DNA from: Paraburkholderia domus
Lineage (GTDB): Bacteria > Pseudomonadota > Gammaproteobacteria > Burkholderiales > Burkholderiaceae
NCBI RefSeq assembly: GCF_905220705.1
Contig: NZ_CAJNAT010000012.1
Coordinates: forward strand, 144,913-208,912
DNA: 64,000 nt
Direction of reading: 5' to 3'
Below the pieces are notes generated by a model, which ran no database searches, was not told the DNA's origin, and saw only the letters and a list, made by a program, of their open reading frames with translations. A program made the position numbers and the translations under genes. Shown in pieces: positions 35,130 through 43,944 of this stretch. Position 1 is the stretch's first letter. Each line of letters opens with the position of its first letter.

Positions 35130-36124
35130 ATTCGTGCCCGCACGACATTGTGCGGCGCGCCGGCCTGCCATGCCGCGACGTTGTCGAGCGTGGTCTGCGC
35201 GATCTCGTTCATCGCCTCACGTGTGAAGAATGCCTGATGCGCGGTGACGATCACGTTCGGGAACATCAACAGACGTGCCAGCACGTCGTCCTGCAACGGC
35301 AGGTTCGAGTGGTCCTCGAAAAAGAGGCCGCCTTCTTCCTCATACACGTCGAGCCCGAGGTGGCCGAGCTGGCCGTCCTTCAACGCGCCGATCAGTGCAT
35401 TGCTTTCGACAAGGCCGCCGCGACCGGTGTTGATTAGCATCGCGCCACGCTTCATCTTCGCGAGCGCGGGACCGTCGATCAGATGGTACGTGCTGGGCAC
35501 CAGCGGACAGTGCAGGCTGACGACGTCGCTTTCAGCCAGCAGGATGTCGAGCGGTACGTAGCGCGCGCCGAGCGCGAGCAGATCGTCGGCCGGCGTGCCG
35601 GGATCATGGGCGAGTACCTGCATGCCGAAGCCCGCCATGATGCGGCCGAACACGCGGCCGATCATGCCAGTGCCGATCACGCCCACAGTCTTGCCGTGCA
35701 GGTCGAAGCCGAGCAGCCCATGCAGCGAGAAGTCGCCTTCACGCGTGCGTGCGACCGCGCGCGGCAAGCGCCGGTTCAGCGCCAGAATCAGACCGACCGC
35801 ATGTTCGGCCACCGCGTGCGGCGAGTAGGCCGGCACCCGTGCAACCGTCACGCCGAGACGCTCGGCTGCGGCCAGGTCGACGTGATTGAAACCCGCCGAG
35901 CGCAACGCGATCATGCGCGTGCCACCGGCATGCAGGCGTTCCAGGACGGCGGCGTCGACGTTGTCGTTGACGAACGGGCAGACCACTTCATAGCCCCGCG
36001 CGAGGACCGCGGTTTCGAGATCGAGGTGAGATTCCTGGAAGTGCAGCTCATAGCGATGCGTACCGTTGGCCTCGGCGAACGTGTCGCTGTCGTATTGGCG
36101 GCTGCTGAACAGGATCATGCGCAT
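35126..36124 (-). CDS. ldhA: D-lactate-dehydrogenase-type 2-hydroxyacid dehydrogenase
   Basis: A 332-residue NAD-dependent D-2-hydroxyacid dehydrogenase reducing pyruvate or related 2-oxoacids. ALRSAGFNHVDL holds the catalytic Arg and VGVIGTGMIGRVFGRIMAGFGM the GxGxxG NAD site. LINTGRGGLVESNALI and LGLDVYEEEGGLFFEDHS contain the catalytic Glu region typical of fermentative LdhA. VTAHQAFFTREAM supplies the catalytic His. The long FEDHSN insertion is typical of LdhA as opposed to glyoxylate reductases. Divergent from the aspartate operon; the upstream region is shared. The natural substrate is inferred from family. Confidence 0.9.
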   Translation of the reverse strand: MRMILFSSRQYDSDTFAEANGTHRYELHFQESHLDLETAVLARGYEVVCPFVNDNVDAAVLERLHAGGTRMIALRSAGFNHVDLAAAERLGVTVARVPAYSPHAVAEHAVGLILALNRRLPRAVARTREGDFSLHGLLGFDLHGKTVGVIGTGMIGRVFGRIMAGFGMQVLAHDPGTPADDLLALGARYVPLDILLAESDVVSLHCPLVPSTYHLIDGPALAKMKRGAMLINTGRGGLVESNALIGALKDGQLGHLGLDVYEEEGGLFFEDHSNLPLQDDVLARLLMFPNVIVTAHQAFFTREAMNEIAQTTLDNVAAWQAGAPHNVVRARI

Positions 36125-36309
36125 GAATGGCTCCGAAGGAAGCGTGCCGGCGCGGTAAATGTCGACTCACGGCGCAGCATGCGGGCAGGTCAGTATATCG
36201 GCCATTTATGGCAATGACCGCCGCTTGCGCTGCGCGGTCCGAAAACCATTTCGACCTTTACTAAAGATCATCTTTTGCGAACCGAAAACGATCTCAAACG
36301 AAAATCATA

Positions 36310-36338
36310 TTGACAGCGATGCCGAACTACAATAATTA
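36310..36338 (+). promoter_or_regulatory. Candidate sigma70 promoter of the aspT-aspD operon
   Basis: TTGACA at 36310-36315, a 17-bp spacer and TAATTA at 36333-36338, in locally A+T-rich DNA. The distance to the first start codon is about 330 bases, so the mRNA would have a long leader. Confidence 0.55.
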
Positions 36339-36536
36339 TTAAAAAAGAAGTCTCAAAAATGCATGAACATATCGTGCTGAAAATTGGCCAACAGCAGGAC
36401 ATGTCTTTTTCAATGCGTTAGACAACTTCGCGAGGAATACGTGACTGCCGAGCTTTCTGAAGAATATTTTGCTATCGTCGCTGCATTGCGGCATCTCCTT
36501 TTTGACGTCGAGAGCGTCACGCCATTGCCATAAAGT

Positions 36537-36551
36537 TTCCATTCAATGGAA
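36537..36551. promoter_or_regulatory. Palindromic operator candidate upstream of aspT
   Basis: TTCCATTCAATGGAA is a perfect 7+1+7 palindrome about 115 bp before the first antiporter gene. The symmetry and core fit a helix-turn-helix regulator of IclR or similar type; the protein is unknown. Confidence 0.5.
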
Positions 36552-36668
36552 TCCGGTTATGCCGGATGCGTCATTCCCGGGTCATGGCGGCTCGGATCGA
36601 ATTCGCTTCAAACTCCAGAAAGATTTTTTCAACTTTCTGCTAATAAACCTGTAAATCGGCGAGCCAAC

Positions 36669-38351
36669 ATGATCGGTGAATTGCTGAGATCTCAACCGGA
36701 GATCGCGCTGTTCGCAAGCCTTGCAATCGGATATTTCATTGGTTCGTTTCGCGTGGGACCCATTCAACTTGGGGGCGTCTGCGGGACGTTGATCGTGGCC
36801 CTGTTACTGGGTCAGACGGGGGCGCGGCTCGCTCCGGACCTGAAGAACATTGCATTCGCGCTGTTCATCTTCGCGCTGGGTTTCACCGGCGGCCCACAGT
36901 TCTTTGCCAACATCGGCCGGGGCTGGCGCTATGGCTTGCTGTCGGTGGTCGAGATCGTGTCGGTGCTGGTGCTGATCATGATCGCGGTCCTCGTGATGCG
37001 GCTCGACGCCGGCACGGCGGCCGGCTTGCTGGCCGGCGCCGCGACGGAGTCGGCGGTGATTGGCACGGCTTCAGAAGCGATTGCCAAACTCGGTTTCAGC
37101 GACGCGGAGACACTGCGTTTGCAGGCCAACATCGTGACCGCGTACAGCGTGAGCTACCTGTTCGGCCTGATCACCATCGTTCTGTTCACCAGTCAGTTCG
37201 CGCCACTGCTGCTGCGCGTCAATTTGCGCGAAGAAGCTGAGCGCGTGTGGCACAAGCTCGGCGGCGACGGTGCATTCGGCGAGGGTCAGCGGGCCGCGGC
37301 GCCGGCGCTCGTGGGCCGCGCATTTCGGGTCGGCGCGGCGGCTGGCGGGACGATCTATGCGCTCGAACAGCAACACGGCTTCAATCTGACCATCGAGCAG
37401 GTTCGGCGCAACGGAACCGACGTGCCGGTCGAGCCGCAACTGACGTTGGCCGCCGGCGACCTGATTCTCGTGGGCGGGCGGCGCGAAGCGATAGTGGCCG
37501 CGGCTGCCGGCCTCGGCGAAGAAGTGGCGGACGCCGGCTTCGGCCAGATCATTGCAGAGAGGCTCGACGTCGTGTTGACGCGCAGCGAGGCGCACGGTCT
37601 CACGGTCGCGCAGCTGCGCGAACGGGCTAAGCCGGAAGAAGGTCGCGGCGTCTATATTGCAGCAGTGACGCGGCTCGAAACCACGGTGCCCGCGCTGCCC
37701 GGCACCGAACTCAATCGTGGCGATGTGCTGACGCTGGTGGGCGCGAAGGCCGACGTCGAGCGCGGCGCGCGGCATCTGGGCTACGTGTTGACCGCGACGC
37801 AGAAAACCGACTTCGTCTATCTCGGCTTGGGCGTGCTGGTCGGCATGGCAATCGGTCATCTCGGCGGGCGCATCGGCGGCGTGTCGATCGCGCTCGGCAC
37901 GGGCGGCGGCTGCCTGCTGTCGGGCCTGCTGTTCGGCTGGATCCGGTCGCGCCATCCGTTAGTCGGCTCGCTGCCTTCGGCTGCCGCGCAAATTCTCAAG
38001 GACTTCGGCCTTGCCACCTTCATTGCCGCCGTCGGGCTGTCGGCCGGACCCGATGCCATCAAGCTGGTGCGCGAATACGGTTTGGCGCTGCCCGTCGCCG
38101 GCATCCTGATGGTGCTCGTGCCCGGTCTGCTGTCGCTCTGGATCGGCCGCGCGTTTCTCAAACTCGAAACGCCCATGCTGCTCGGCGCCATTGCCGGTCA
38201 GCAATGCAGTACGCCGGCGATCAGCGCGCTGGTCGGCGTGACCGGCAATTCGACGCCCGTGATCGGCTACACGATCACCTATGCACTCTCGAACATTCTG
38301 TTGCCGTTGATGGGGCCGATCGTGGTTGGCCTCGCCGGGAAGTTCGGCTAG
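36669..38351 (+). CDS. Aspartate-alanine antiporter family protein (AspT paralogue 1)
   Basis: A 560-residue member of the aspartate:alanine exchanger (AAEx) family. Two hydrophobic AspT domains (IALFASLAIGYFIGSFRVGPIQLGGVCGTLIVALLLGQTGA and IALGTGGGCLLSGLLFGWIRSRHPLVGSLPSAAAQILKDFGLATFIAAVGLSAGP) flank a hydrophilic centre with two TrkA-C-like regions (VEPQLTLAAGDLILVGGRREAIVA). The second domain keeps the GGGCLLxGLLFGW and PSAAxQxLKDFGL motifs. Exchanges aspartate for alanine (or succinate-like dicarboxylates) across the inner membrane. The first reading frame continues upstream to 36546, but the ATG at 36669 matches the paralogue's N-terminus. Second paralogue follows 118 bp downstream. 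Confidence 0.9.
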   Translation: MIGELLRSQPEIALFASLAIGYFIGSFRVGPIQLGGVCGTLIVALLLGQTGARLAPDLKNIAFALFIFALGFTGGPQFFANIGRGWRYGLLSVVEIVSVLVLIMIAVLVMRLDAGTAAGLLAGAATESAVIGTASEAIAKLGFSDAETLRLQANIVTAYSVSYLFGLITIVLFTSQFAPLLLRVNLREEAERVWHKLGGDGAFGEGQRAAAPALVGRAFRVGAAAGGTIYALEQQHGFNLTIEQVRRNGTDVPVEPQLTLAAGDLILVGGRREAIVAAAAGLGEEVADAGFGQIIAERLDVVLTRSEAHGLTVAQLRERAKPEEGRGVYIAAVTRLETTVPALPGTELNRGDVLTLVGAKADVERGARHLGYVLTATQKTDFVYLGLGVLVGMAIGHLGGRIGGVSIALGTGGGCLLSGLLFGWIRSRHPLVGSLPSAAAQILKDFGLATFIAAVGLSAGPDAIKLVREYGLALPVAGILMVLVPGLLSLWIGRAFLKLETPMLLGAIAGQQCSTPAISALVGVTGNSTPVIGYTITYALSNILLPLMGPIVVGLAGKFG

Positions 38352-38469
38352 ACGCGCAGATGGGCTGCGCGCGGCGTGGCGCGCAGTCGACCGCATGCGG
38401 ATGCCGTGAGGTCCGTATGCCTATGCAGCACCCAGTACTCAGTATCGCAAACTATCCAGCGAGGGCACG

Positions 38470-40152
38470 ATGGACTGGCTACATCACATTTTTCAGAAAT
38501 CACCCGAGATCGCGCTGTTTCTGTCGCTTGCAGCCGGCTACTTCATCGGGCAGATCAACTTCGGTAAATTCCAGTTAGGCGGCGTGGGCGGCTCTTTGCT
38601 GGCCGCGGTCGTGATCAGTCAGGCGGGCGTGACGATCGACAACGGCGTGAAATCGGTGATGTTCGCCGTATTCATCTACGCGGTCGGCTACGACTCCGGG
38701 CCGGGCTTCTTCAACTCGCTGAACCGCAAGACGCTGCGTGAGATCGCGATGGCGCTGTTTCTCGCCATTTCCGCGCTGATCACCGTGGTGGTCTGCGCGA
38801 AGCTTTTCCATCTGAACAAGGGCCTCGCCGCCGGTCTTGCGGGCGGTGCGCTGACGCAGTCGGCGATTATCGGCACGGCCGGCGACGCCATCGCGCGTCT
38901 TGGTTTGCCCGCCGATCAGGTCAAGTCGCTGCAATCCGACGTAGCGATTGCCTACGCGGTGACCTATGTGTTCGGCTCGCTCGGCGCGATCATCGTCTGC
39001 GTGAACATCCTGCCGAAGTTCATGGGGCAAGGGTTACGCGAGGCGTCGATCGAAGCGGAAAAGGAACTGTCTTCAGGTTCATCGCCACTCGGCGCGGGGC
39101 AAGTTCGTGCGTTGGCCGAACTGGTGGGGCGTGCGTACAAGATCGATGTCAGCGCCGGGAAAACGGTCAAGGCAGTCGAGACGCTGCATCAGGACATGTT
39201 GACGATCGAGCGGATCAAGCGTGACGGTAAGAACCTCGAGCCGACGCCCGATCTGACGTTGCAACTCGACGACGAAGTGCTCGTGGTGGGCCGCCGTGAG
39301 GCGGTGGTCGCGTTCGGCGCGAACGGCAACGAGATCGCCGACGTCGAGGATATTGGCGTCGTGATGCAGACGCGCGACGGCGTGTTCACACGCAAGGGCA
39401 TGAACCACACGACAATCGCTGCTGCACGCGAAGTCGTGGATCGCGACATGCGCCATGGCGTCTTCATCCAGAGCGCCTCGCGTGCCGGCCAGCCGCTGCC
39501 GATCCTGCCCGAAACCAAGCTCGAGCACGGTGACGTGATCACCTTCTACGGTTCGCCGAAAGACACCAAGCGCGCCGTCGATGCAGCCGGCTACGAGCTG
39601 CCGCACAGCAATAAGACCGACTTCATTTATATGGGCGTCGGCATCGTGCTGGGTCTGCTGATCGGTCTGATCGTCGTCAACGTGGCCGGCATTCCGCTCA
39701 CGCTCGGCTCCGGCGGCGGTTGTCTGCTGGCCGGCCTGCTGTTCGGCTGGATGCGCGGCAAGTATCCGATGTACGGCGCGATGCCGTCTGCGGCTTCGCA
39801 GTTGCTGAAGGACTTCGGCCTCGCGGCGTTCGTCGCGGTGGTCGGGTTGAATTCGGGCTTGCAGGCCGTGGTGACCGTCAAGCAGAGCGGCATGACGATC
39901 TTCCTGCTCGGTGTGGTCGTCACCGTGGTGCCGCTGGTGTTGACGATGCTGTTCGGCCGTTACGTGCTGCGCTACAACAACGCGGCTATCCTGGCCGGCG
40001 CGCTGACGGGGTCACGCAGTGCCAATCCGGCGTTCGGCGGCGTGCTCGACAAGGCGGAAAGCGCCGTGCCGACCGTGCCGTTCGCGATCACCTATGCAAT
40101 TGCGAACGTCGCGTTGACGTTGCTCGGACCGCTCGTGGTCGGGCTGGTTTAG
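38470..40152 (+). CDS. aspT: Aspartate-alanine antiporter (AspT paralogue 2)
   Basis: A 560-residue AAEx exchanger, clearly homologous to the gene before it along its length. PEIALFLSLAAGYFIGQINFGKFQLGGVGGSLLAAVVISQAGV opens the first AspT domain. The central soluble part has paired TrkA-C-like repeats. IPLTLGSGGGCLLAGLLFGWMRGKYPMYGAMPSAASQLLKDFGLAAFVAVVGLNSG and ALTGSRSANPAFGGVLDKAESAVP close the second domain. In the studied system AspT imports aspartate and exports alanine electrogenically. Placed directly before aspartate decarboxylase, which makes the aspartate/alanine role the best guess for at least this copy. Confidence 0.92.
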   Translation: MDWLHHIFQKSPEIALFLSLAAGYFIGQINFGKFQLGGVGGSLLAAVVISQAGVTIDNGVKSVMFAVFIYAVGYDSGPGFFNSLNRKTLREIAMALFLAISALITVVVCAKLFHLNKGLAAGLAGGALTQSAIIGTAGDAIARLGLPADQVKSLQSDVAIAYAVTYVFGSLGAIIVCVNILPKFMGQGLREASIEAEKELSSGSSPLGAGQVRALAELVGRAYKIDVSAGKTVKAVETLHQDMLTIERIKRDGKNLEPTPDLTLQLDDEVLVVGRREAVVAFGANGNEIADVEDIGVVMQTRDGVFTRKGMNHTTIAAAREVVDRDMRHGVFIQSASRAGQPLPILPETKLEHGDVITFYGSPKDTKRAVDAAGYELPHSNKTDFIYMGVGIVLGLLIGLIVVNVAGIPLTLGSGGGCLLAGLLFGWMRGKYPMYGAMPSAASQLLKDFGLAAFVAVVGLNSGLQAVVTVKQSGMTIFLLGVVVTVVPLVLTMLFGRYVLRYNNAAILAGALTGSRSANPAFGGVLDKAESAVPTVPFAITYAIANVALTLLGPLVVGLV

Positions 40153-40253
40153 CCCGATCAGCGCACGTATTTATTGATCTCTCTTGCGTCGGCGTCAACT
40201 GAACGGTCACTCGCGACGCCGGCGTCATTCACTTGTTCATTGGAGAACGCATC

Positions 40254-41915
40254 ATGGCAAAAGAGAAAAGCGGCAAGAAAGGCGACATGGCTCAAGCCGG
40301 CTTTGCGGCGCTCAGCCCGTTCGAACTCAAGGACGAACTGATCAAGGCCGCCGGTGGCGGCGCGGTAGAGCGTGCCGCTAATGCGTCGATGCTCAACGCC
40401 GGCCGTGGCAACCCGAACTTCCTCGCGACGATTCCGCGCCATGGCTTCTGGCAGCTCGGTCTGTTTGCGATGCGCGAGTCGGAGCGTTCGTTTGCGTACA
40501 TGCCCGAAGGGGTGGGCGGTTTTCCGCGCCGCGAAGGGCTCACGGAGCGCTTCGACCTGTTCCTGCGCGAAAACAAGGGCGTCCCCGGTATCGACTTTCT
40601 GCGCGGCGCCGTGTCGTATGTACGTGACCAGCTCGGACTTTCCGCGGGCGACTTTCTCTATGAAATGTGCGAGGGGATTCTCGCGTCGAACTATCCGGTA
40701 CCGGACCGGATGCTCAAGTTGTCCGAAGTGATCGTCGGTCAGTATCTGCGCAAGGAGATGATCGGCAACCATCCGTTCGTCGGCGAGTTCGACGTGTTCG
40801 CGGTGGAAGGCGGCACGGCGGCAATGACGTACATCTTCAACACGATGCGCGAGAATCATCTGATCAAGCCGGGTGACACGATTGCGCTGGGCTTGCCGAT
40901 TTTCACGCCGTACATCGAAATTCCGCGTCTGAACGACTATCAGCTGAACGTCGTCAATCTCGAAGCCACGGTTGAAAGCGGCTGGCAGTATTCGAAGAAA
41001 GAACTCGACAAGCTGCGCGATCCGAAGGTGAAGGCGTTCTTCCTCGTGAACCCGAGCAACCCGCCTTCGGTGAAGATCGACGACGAAAGCCTTCAATACA
41101 TCGCCGACATCGTCAAGGAACGCCCGGATCTGATTCTGTTGACCGACGACGTGTACGGTACTTTCGCTGACGACTTCGTCTCGCTGTTCGCGCTCGCGCC
41201 GAAGAACACCATCCTCGTGTACTCGTACTCGAAGTATTTCGGCGCGACCGGCTGGCGTCTCGGCACGATCGCCACGCATCGCGATAACGTGCTCGACAAG
41301 CTGATCGCCGAACTGCCGAAGGACGCGAAGAAACAGTTGCACGAGCGTTATGAATCGATCACGACCGAACCGGAAAATCTCAAGTTCATCGATCGGCTGG
41401 TCGCCGACAGCCGCACTGTCGCGCTGAATCACACGGCGGGTTTGTCGACGCCGCAGCAGGTGCAGATGGTGTTGTTCTCGTTGTTCGCGCTGATGGACAC
41501 GCCCGACGCATACAAGAATGCGTTGAAGCGCCTGATCCGCAAGCGCAAGCAGGCGCTGTACGAAGAGGTCGGCATTTCGTTCGAGGACGACGATCCGAAC
41601 CAGGTCGATTACTACACGATTCTCGACATGGAATTTCTCGGTGAGCGGATGTTCGGGCGCGAGTTCGTCGACTGGCTGCTGAAGAACACCGAGCCGTCCG
41701 AATTGCTGTTCCGCCTCGCGCGTGAAGCGCGCGTCGTGCTGTTGCCGGGACGCGGCTTCGGTACGCAGCATCCGTCGGGACGGGTATCGCTGGCTAATCT
41801 GAACGAGTCGGACTATCGCCAGATTGGCCGGGCGATACGCAAGCTGATCGAGGAATATGTCGAGCGCTATAACGCCGCAACTGGCAAGAAGCTCGATAAG
41901 ACCAAGGTGGAGTGA
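40254..41915 (+). CDS. aspD: Bifunctional aspartate aminotransferase / aspartate 4-decarboxylase
   Basis: A 553-residue PLP enzyme of fold type I converting L-aspartate to L-alanine + CO2, with transaminase side activity. FELKDELIKAA, ASMLNAGRGNPNFLATIPRHGFWQLG and EGGTAAMTYIFNTM are AsdA/AspD signatures. The PLP lysine lies in ILVYSYSKYFGATGWRLGTIA. It is much longer than ordinary aspartate aminotransferases (about 400), as expected of the decarboxylase. Decarboxylation consumes a cytoplasmic proton, so with AspT it generates proton motive force. ATG at 40254 preceded by GGAGA; last gene of the operon, followed by a strong terminator. Confidence 0.94.
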   Translation: MAKEKSGKKGDMAQAGFAALSPFELKDELIKAAGGGAVERAANASMLNAGRGNPNFLATIPRHGFWQLGLFAMRESERSFAYMPEGVGGFPRREGLTERFDLFLRENKGVPGIDFLRGAVSYVRDQLGLSAGDFLYEMCEGILASNYPVPDRMLKLSEVIVGQYLRKEMIGNHPFVGEFDVFAVEGGTAAMTYIFNTMRENHLIKPGDTIALGLPIFTPYIEIPRLNDYQLNVVNLEATVESGWQYSKKELDKLRDPKVKAFFLVNPSNPPSVKIDDESLQYIADIVKERPDLILLTDDVYGTFADDFVSLFALAPKNTILVYSYSKYFGATGWRLGTIATHRDNVLDKLIAELPKDAKKQLHERYESITTEPENLKFIDRLVADSRTVALNHTAGLSTPQQVQMVLFSLFALMDTPDAYKNALKRLIRKRKQALYEEVGISFEDDDPNQVDYYTILDMEFLGERMFGREFVDWLLKNTEPSELLFRLAREARVVLLPGRGFGTQHPSGRVSLANLNESDYRQIGRAIRKLIEEYVERYNAATGKKLDKTKVE

Positions 41916-41953
41916 CAAACTCCTTGCGCAATCGCGCGGATCAGTGAATGATC

Positions 41954-42003
41954 GGACAAGCGGCCCCGCCAGTGTCATTGCTGGCGGGGCCGCTTGTCCC
42001 TTT
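41954..42003 (+). terminator. Strong terminator after aspD
   Basis: A perfect 19-bp stem: 41954-41972 (GGACAAGCGGCCCCGCCAG) with 41981-41999, an 8-base loop and then a short T run. It separates the aspartate operon from the class V aminotransferase and rules out the upstream part of that gene's open frame. Confidence 0.85.
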
Positions 42004-42028
42004 GCGTTCTGACATTCACGTACCGATC

Positions 42029-43252
42029 ATGCCGACTTCATCCTCTCCCTCCGCTTCTACCGCAGTGCCCTGTCCGGTTGTCGAATCGCTCGACGCCATT
42101 CTTCCCGAAGAGCCGTTGCTGATGATGGGCGCCGGCCCCGTGCCGATTCCCGCGGCGGTTGCCAAGGCCAATACGGTGGTGATCAATCACCTGGGCAGCA
42201 CGATGGTGAAGGTGATCGGCCAGGTGAAGACCATGGCGCGCTACGTATTCCAGACGAATTCGAAGTGGGTGCTGGGCGTGGCAGGGCCGGGTTCCGCCGC
42301 GATGGAAATGGCGATCTCCAACCTCGCGTGGGAAGGCACGCGAGTGCTGAGTATCAAGAACGGTTTTTTCAGCGAGCGGATGGCGGAGATGGGACGGCGC
42401 GTCGGCGCGCACGTTGCCACGCTCGACGTCGAGGACGGCGCGGTGGCGAGCCTCGAAAGTGTCGCCGAGGCGATCCGCCGCGAGCGGCCGGAGATCGTCA
42501 CGGTCGTGCAGGGCGAGACGTCCAATACCGTGTGGAATCATCATTTGAAGGACATTGCCGCGCTCGCGAAAGCGGCCGGCGCGCTGGTCATTGTCGACGC
42601 GGTGTGTACGCTGAGCACAATGCCGCTGGAGATGGACGCTTGGGGGATCGATGCGGTGATTACGGGCGGCCAGAAGGGTTTGTCTTCGATCCCGGGTGTC
42701 TCGCTGATCGCGTTTTCGGATGAGGCATGGGCGCGCGTGAAGGGCCGGACGGCGCCGAACGCGCATTGGTGTCTCGACGCGTCGCTTGCGGAAAATTTCT
42801 GGCACAACGCGGGCTATCACTACACGGCACCGGTGTCGGGTGTGCTGGCATTGCACGAGGCGCTGCGTCTTGTGTGCGCGGAGACGCTGGAAAAGCGCTT
42901 TGCGCGGCACCTGAAGTGTTCGGTGGCGCTTCAGGCGGGGATCACCGCGTTGGGTTTGCAGTTATATGCGCCGGCGTCTTGCCGCCTGAACTCGGTTGTC
43001 GGCATCGTTGTGCCGGAGCGCTTGAGTCCCGCCGATATCTGCGGGCACATTTCGCGGCATCACCAGGTGGAAATCTCGGGTTCGTTCGGATTGCCGATCG
43101 TGCGGATTGGGCAGATGGGTGAGCAGTGCCGGGAGCACAACCTGTTCAGAACCTTGCATGCGCTTGGGCGGACGATGGTGGACCTGGGCGTTAAGGTTGA
43201 GTTGCCGGCTGGCGTGGCGGCGCTTGAGCGTGGGTTGTCGGAAGGGAAGTGA
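42029..43252 (+). CDS. Class V aminotransferase, alanine-glyoxylate/ureidoglycine-glyoxylate type
   Basis: A 407-residue PLP enzyme. LLMMGAGPVPIPAAVAKANTVVINHLGS is the N-terminal substrate loop of the AGXT group. VAGPGSAAMEMAISNL and TVVQGETSNTVWNHH bind the cofactor phosphate, VDAVCTLSTMPLEMD has the ring-stacking Asp, and ITGGQKGLSSIPGVSLIAF carries the PLP Lys. Relatives include alanine-glyoxylate, serine-pyruvate and PucG ureidoglycine-glyoxylate aminotransferases. The nearby aspartate-to-alanine operon would favour alanine, while the nearby xanthine dehydrogenase would favour purine-derived ureidoglycine; sequence alone does not decide. The start at 42029 lies after the aspD terminator; the frame is open upstream to 41948 through the hairpin. 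Confidence 0.82.
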   Translation: MPTSSSPSASTAVPCPVVESLDAILPEEPLLMMGAGPVPIPAAVAKANTVVINHLGSTMVKVIGQVKTMARYVFQTNSKWVLGVAGPGSAAMEMAISNLAWEGTRVLSIKNGFFSERMAEMGRRVGAHVATLDVEDGAVASLESVAEAIRRERPEIVTVVQGETSNTVWNHHLKDIAALAKAAGALVIVDAVCTLSTMPLEMDAWGIDAVITGGQKGLSSIPGVSLIAFSDEAWARVKGRTAPNAHWCLDASLAENFWHNAGYHYTAPVSGVLALHEALRLVCAETLEKRFARHLKCSVALQAGITALGLQLYAPASCRLNSVVGIVVPERLSPADICGHISRHHQVEISGSFGLPIVRIGQMGEQCREHNLFRTLHALGRTMVDLGVKVELPAGVAALERGLSEGK

Positions 43253-43255
43253 AGG

Positions 43256-43560
43256 TTTTTGCCTGCTCGGCGCTTTGTCTGTATGCCTACGGCGTTGGCC
43301 TTTCCTTGATCTGACTCTTTGGCCTTTTCTTGAATTGTTAGTGGTGTATTAGCGTTGCCCCTGTGCGGGGCGGCACTTACTTTCTTTGCCGCCGCAAAGA
43401 AAGATAAGCAAAGAAAGCGGCTCAACCCGCTAGTTCTTAAGCGGGGCCCTTGCACAGTTGCGGTAGTGGTGCATCTGGAATCTGTGTTCTCGCACATTCG
43501 GCGTGAGTGACAAGGCGCTCATAGTTCCCGCCTCGCACTACGTGCTCGCCGGAAGGGGCT
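43256..43560 (-). repeat. Dispersed structured repeat, copy B (inverted)
   Basis: The reverse complement of this stretch aligns with copy A over its whole conserved core: the TGTGCGAGAACACAGATTCC opening, CCCGCT/AGCGGG, the CTTTCTTTGC hairpin (plus-strand 43376-43408) and the GCCCC/GGGGC hairpin. It then continues into a tail (43256-43333) containing AAGGAAAGGCCAACGCCG and GCGCCGAGCAGGCAAAA on the minus strand, which copy C also has. It begins 4 bp after the aminotransferase stop, so it might also act in termination of that gene. Confidence 0.85.
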
Positions 43561-43673
43561 GTCAGAAAACATCGGCTTCGTTCGGGCGCGGTGGGGCCAT
43601 CGGCTTCGCTTCGACGACGCGTCGGCTGAGCTAGTGATTCGGAAAGGCTACCGACGCCGAACAGAGCCAGCGG

Positions 43674-43925
43674 CAAACGAAGTACAACTAGGTGTTGAAA
43701 ACGGCGAGCTGCTCTTTGAAGTGCCGCGGGCAACGAATATGACTGGTGGCTTTGCGAAGCGCCGCAGGCATTGAGCATAGCTGGTAGTTTTGCGAAGCGC
43801 CGCAAGGCATCAAGTGCGGCGAGTTGCCTTTTGAGGTGCCGCGGGTTCCGAATGCGGCGGGTAACCTTGTGAATTACCGCTGAGCGTAAAAACGGCGGCC
43901 GGTTTTGATGAACTACCGCGTCGGC
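43674..43925. repeat. Degenerate 38-bp tandem repeat array
   Basis: Units start at 43712, 43750, 43788, 43827 and 43865, each 38 bp (one 39), with partial units at 43674 and 43903. Consensus elements are TTTTGCGAAG, then TGCCGCGGGC, then a GAATGCGGCGGGTA-like end. Identity between units is moderate, highest between units 2 and 3. There are no unique spacers, so it is not a CRISPR array. It lies between inverted copies B and C of the dispersed repeat. Confidence 0.75.
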
Positions 43926-43944
43926 GCGCGCAGCGCCGCCGGAA

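Larger units (their letters stand above)
36125..36668. other. 544-bp intergenic leader between ldhA-type gene and aspT operon
   Basis: The left half (about 36240-36350) is A+T-rich and holds a sigma70 promoter candidate pointing right. The right half would be a leader of over 300 bases for the antiporter mRNA. It holds a 15-bp palindrome at 36537-36551 and no credible coding frame. Confidence 0.55.

Noticed and set aside
40158..41978. A 606-codon antisense frame over aspD.
   Set aside because: Same cause: shadow of a strongly biased coding strand, with no domains.
43674..43925. The 38-bp tandem array as a CRISPR.
   Set aside because: Units are contiguous and degenerate with no unique spacers, and there are no cas genes in the window.
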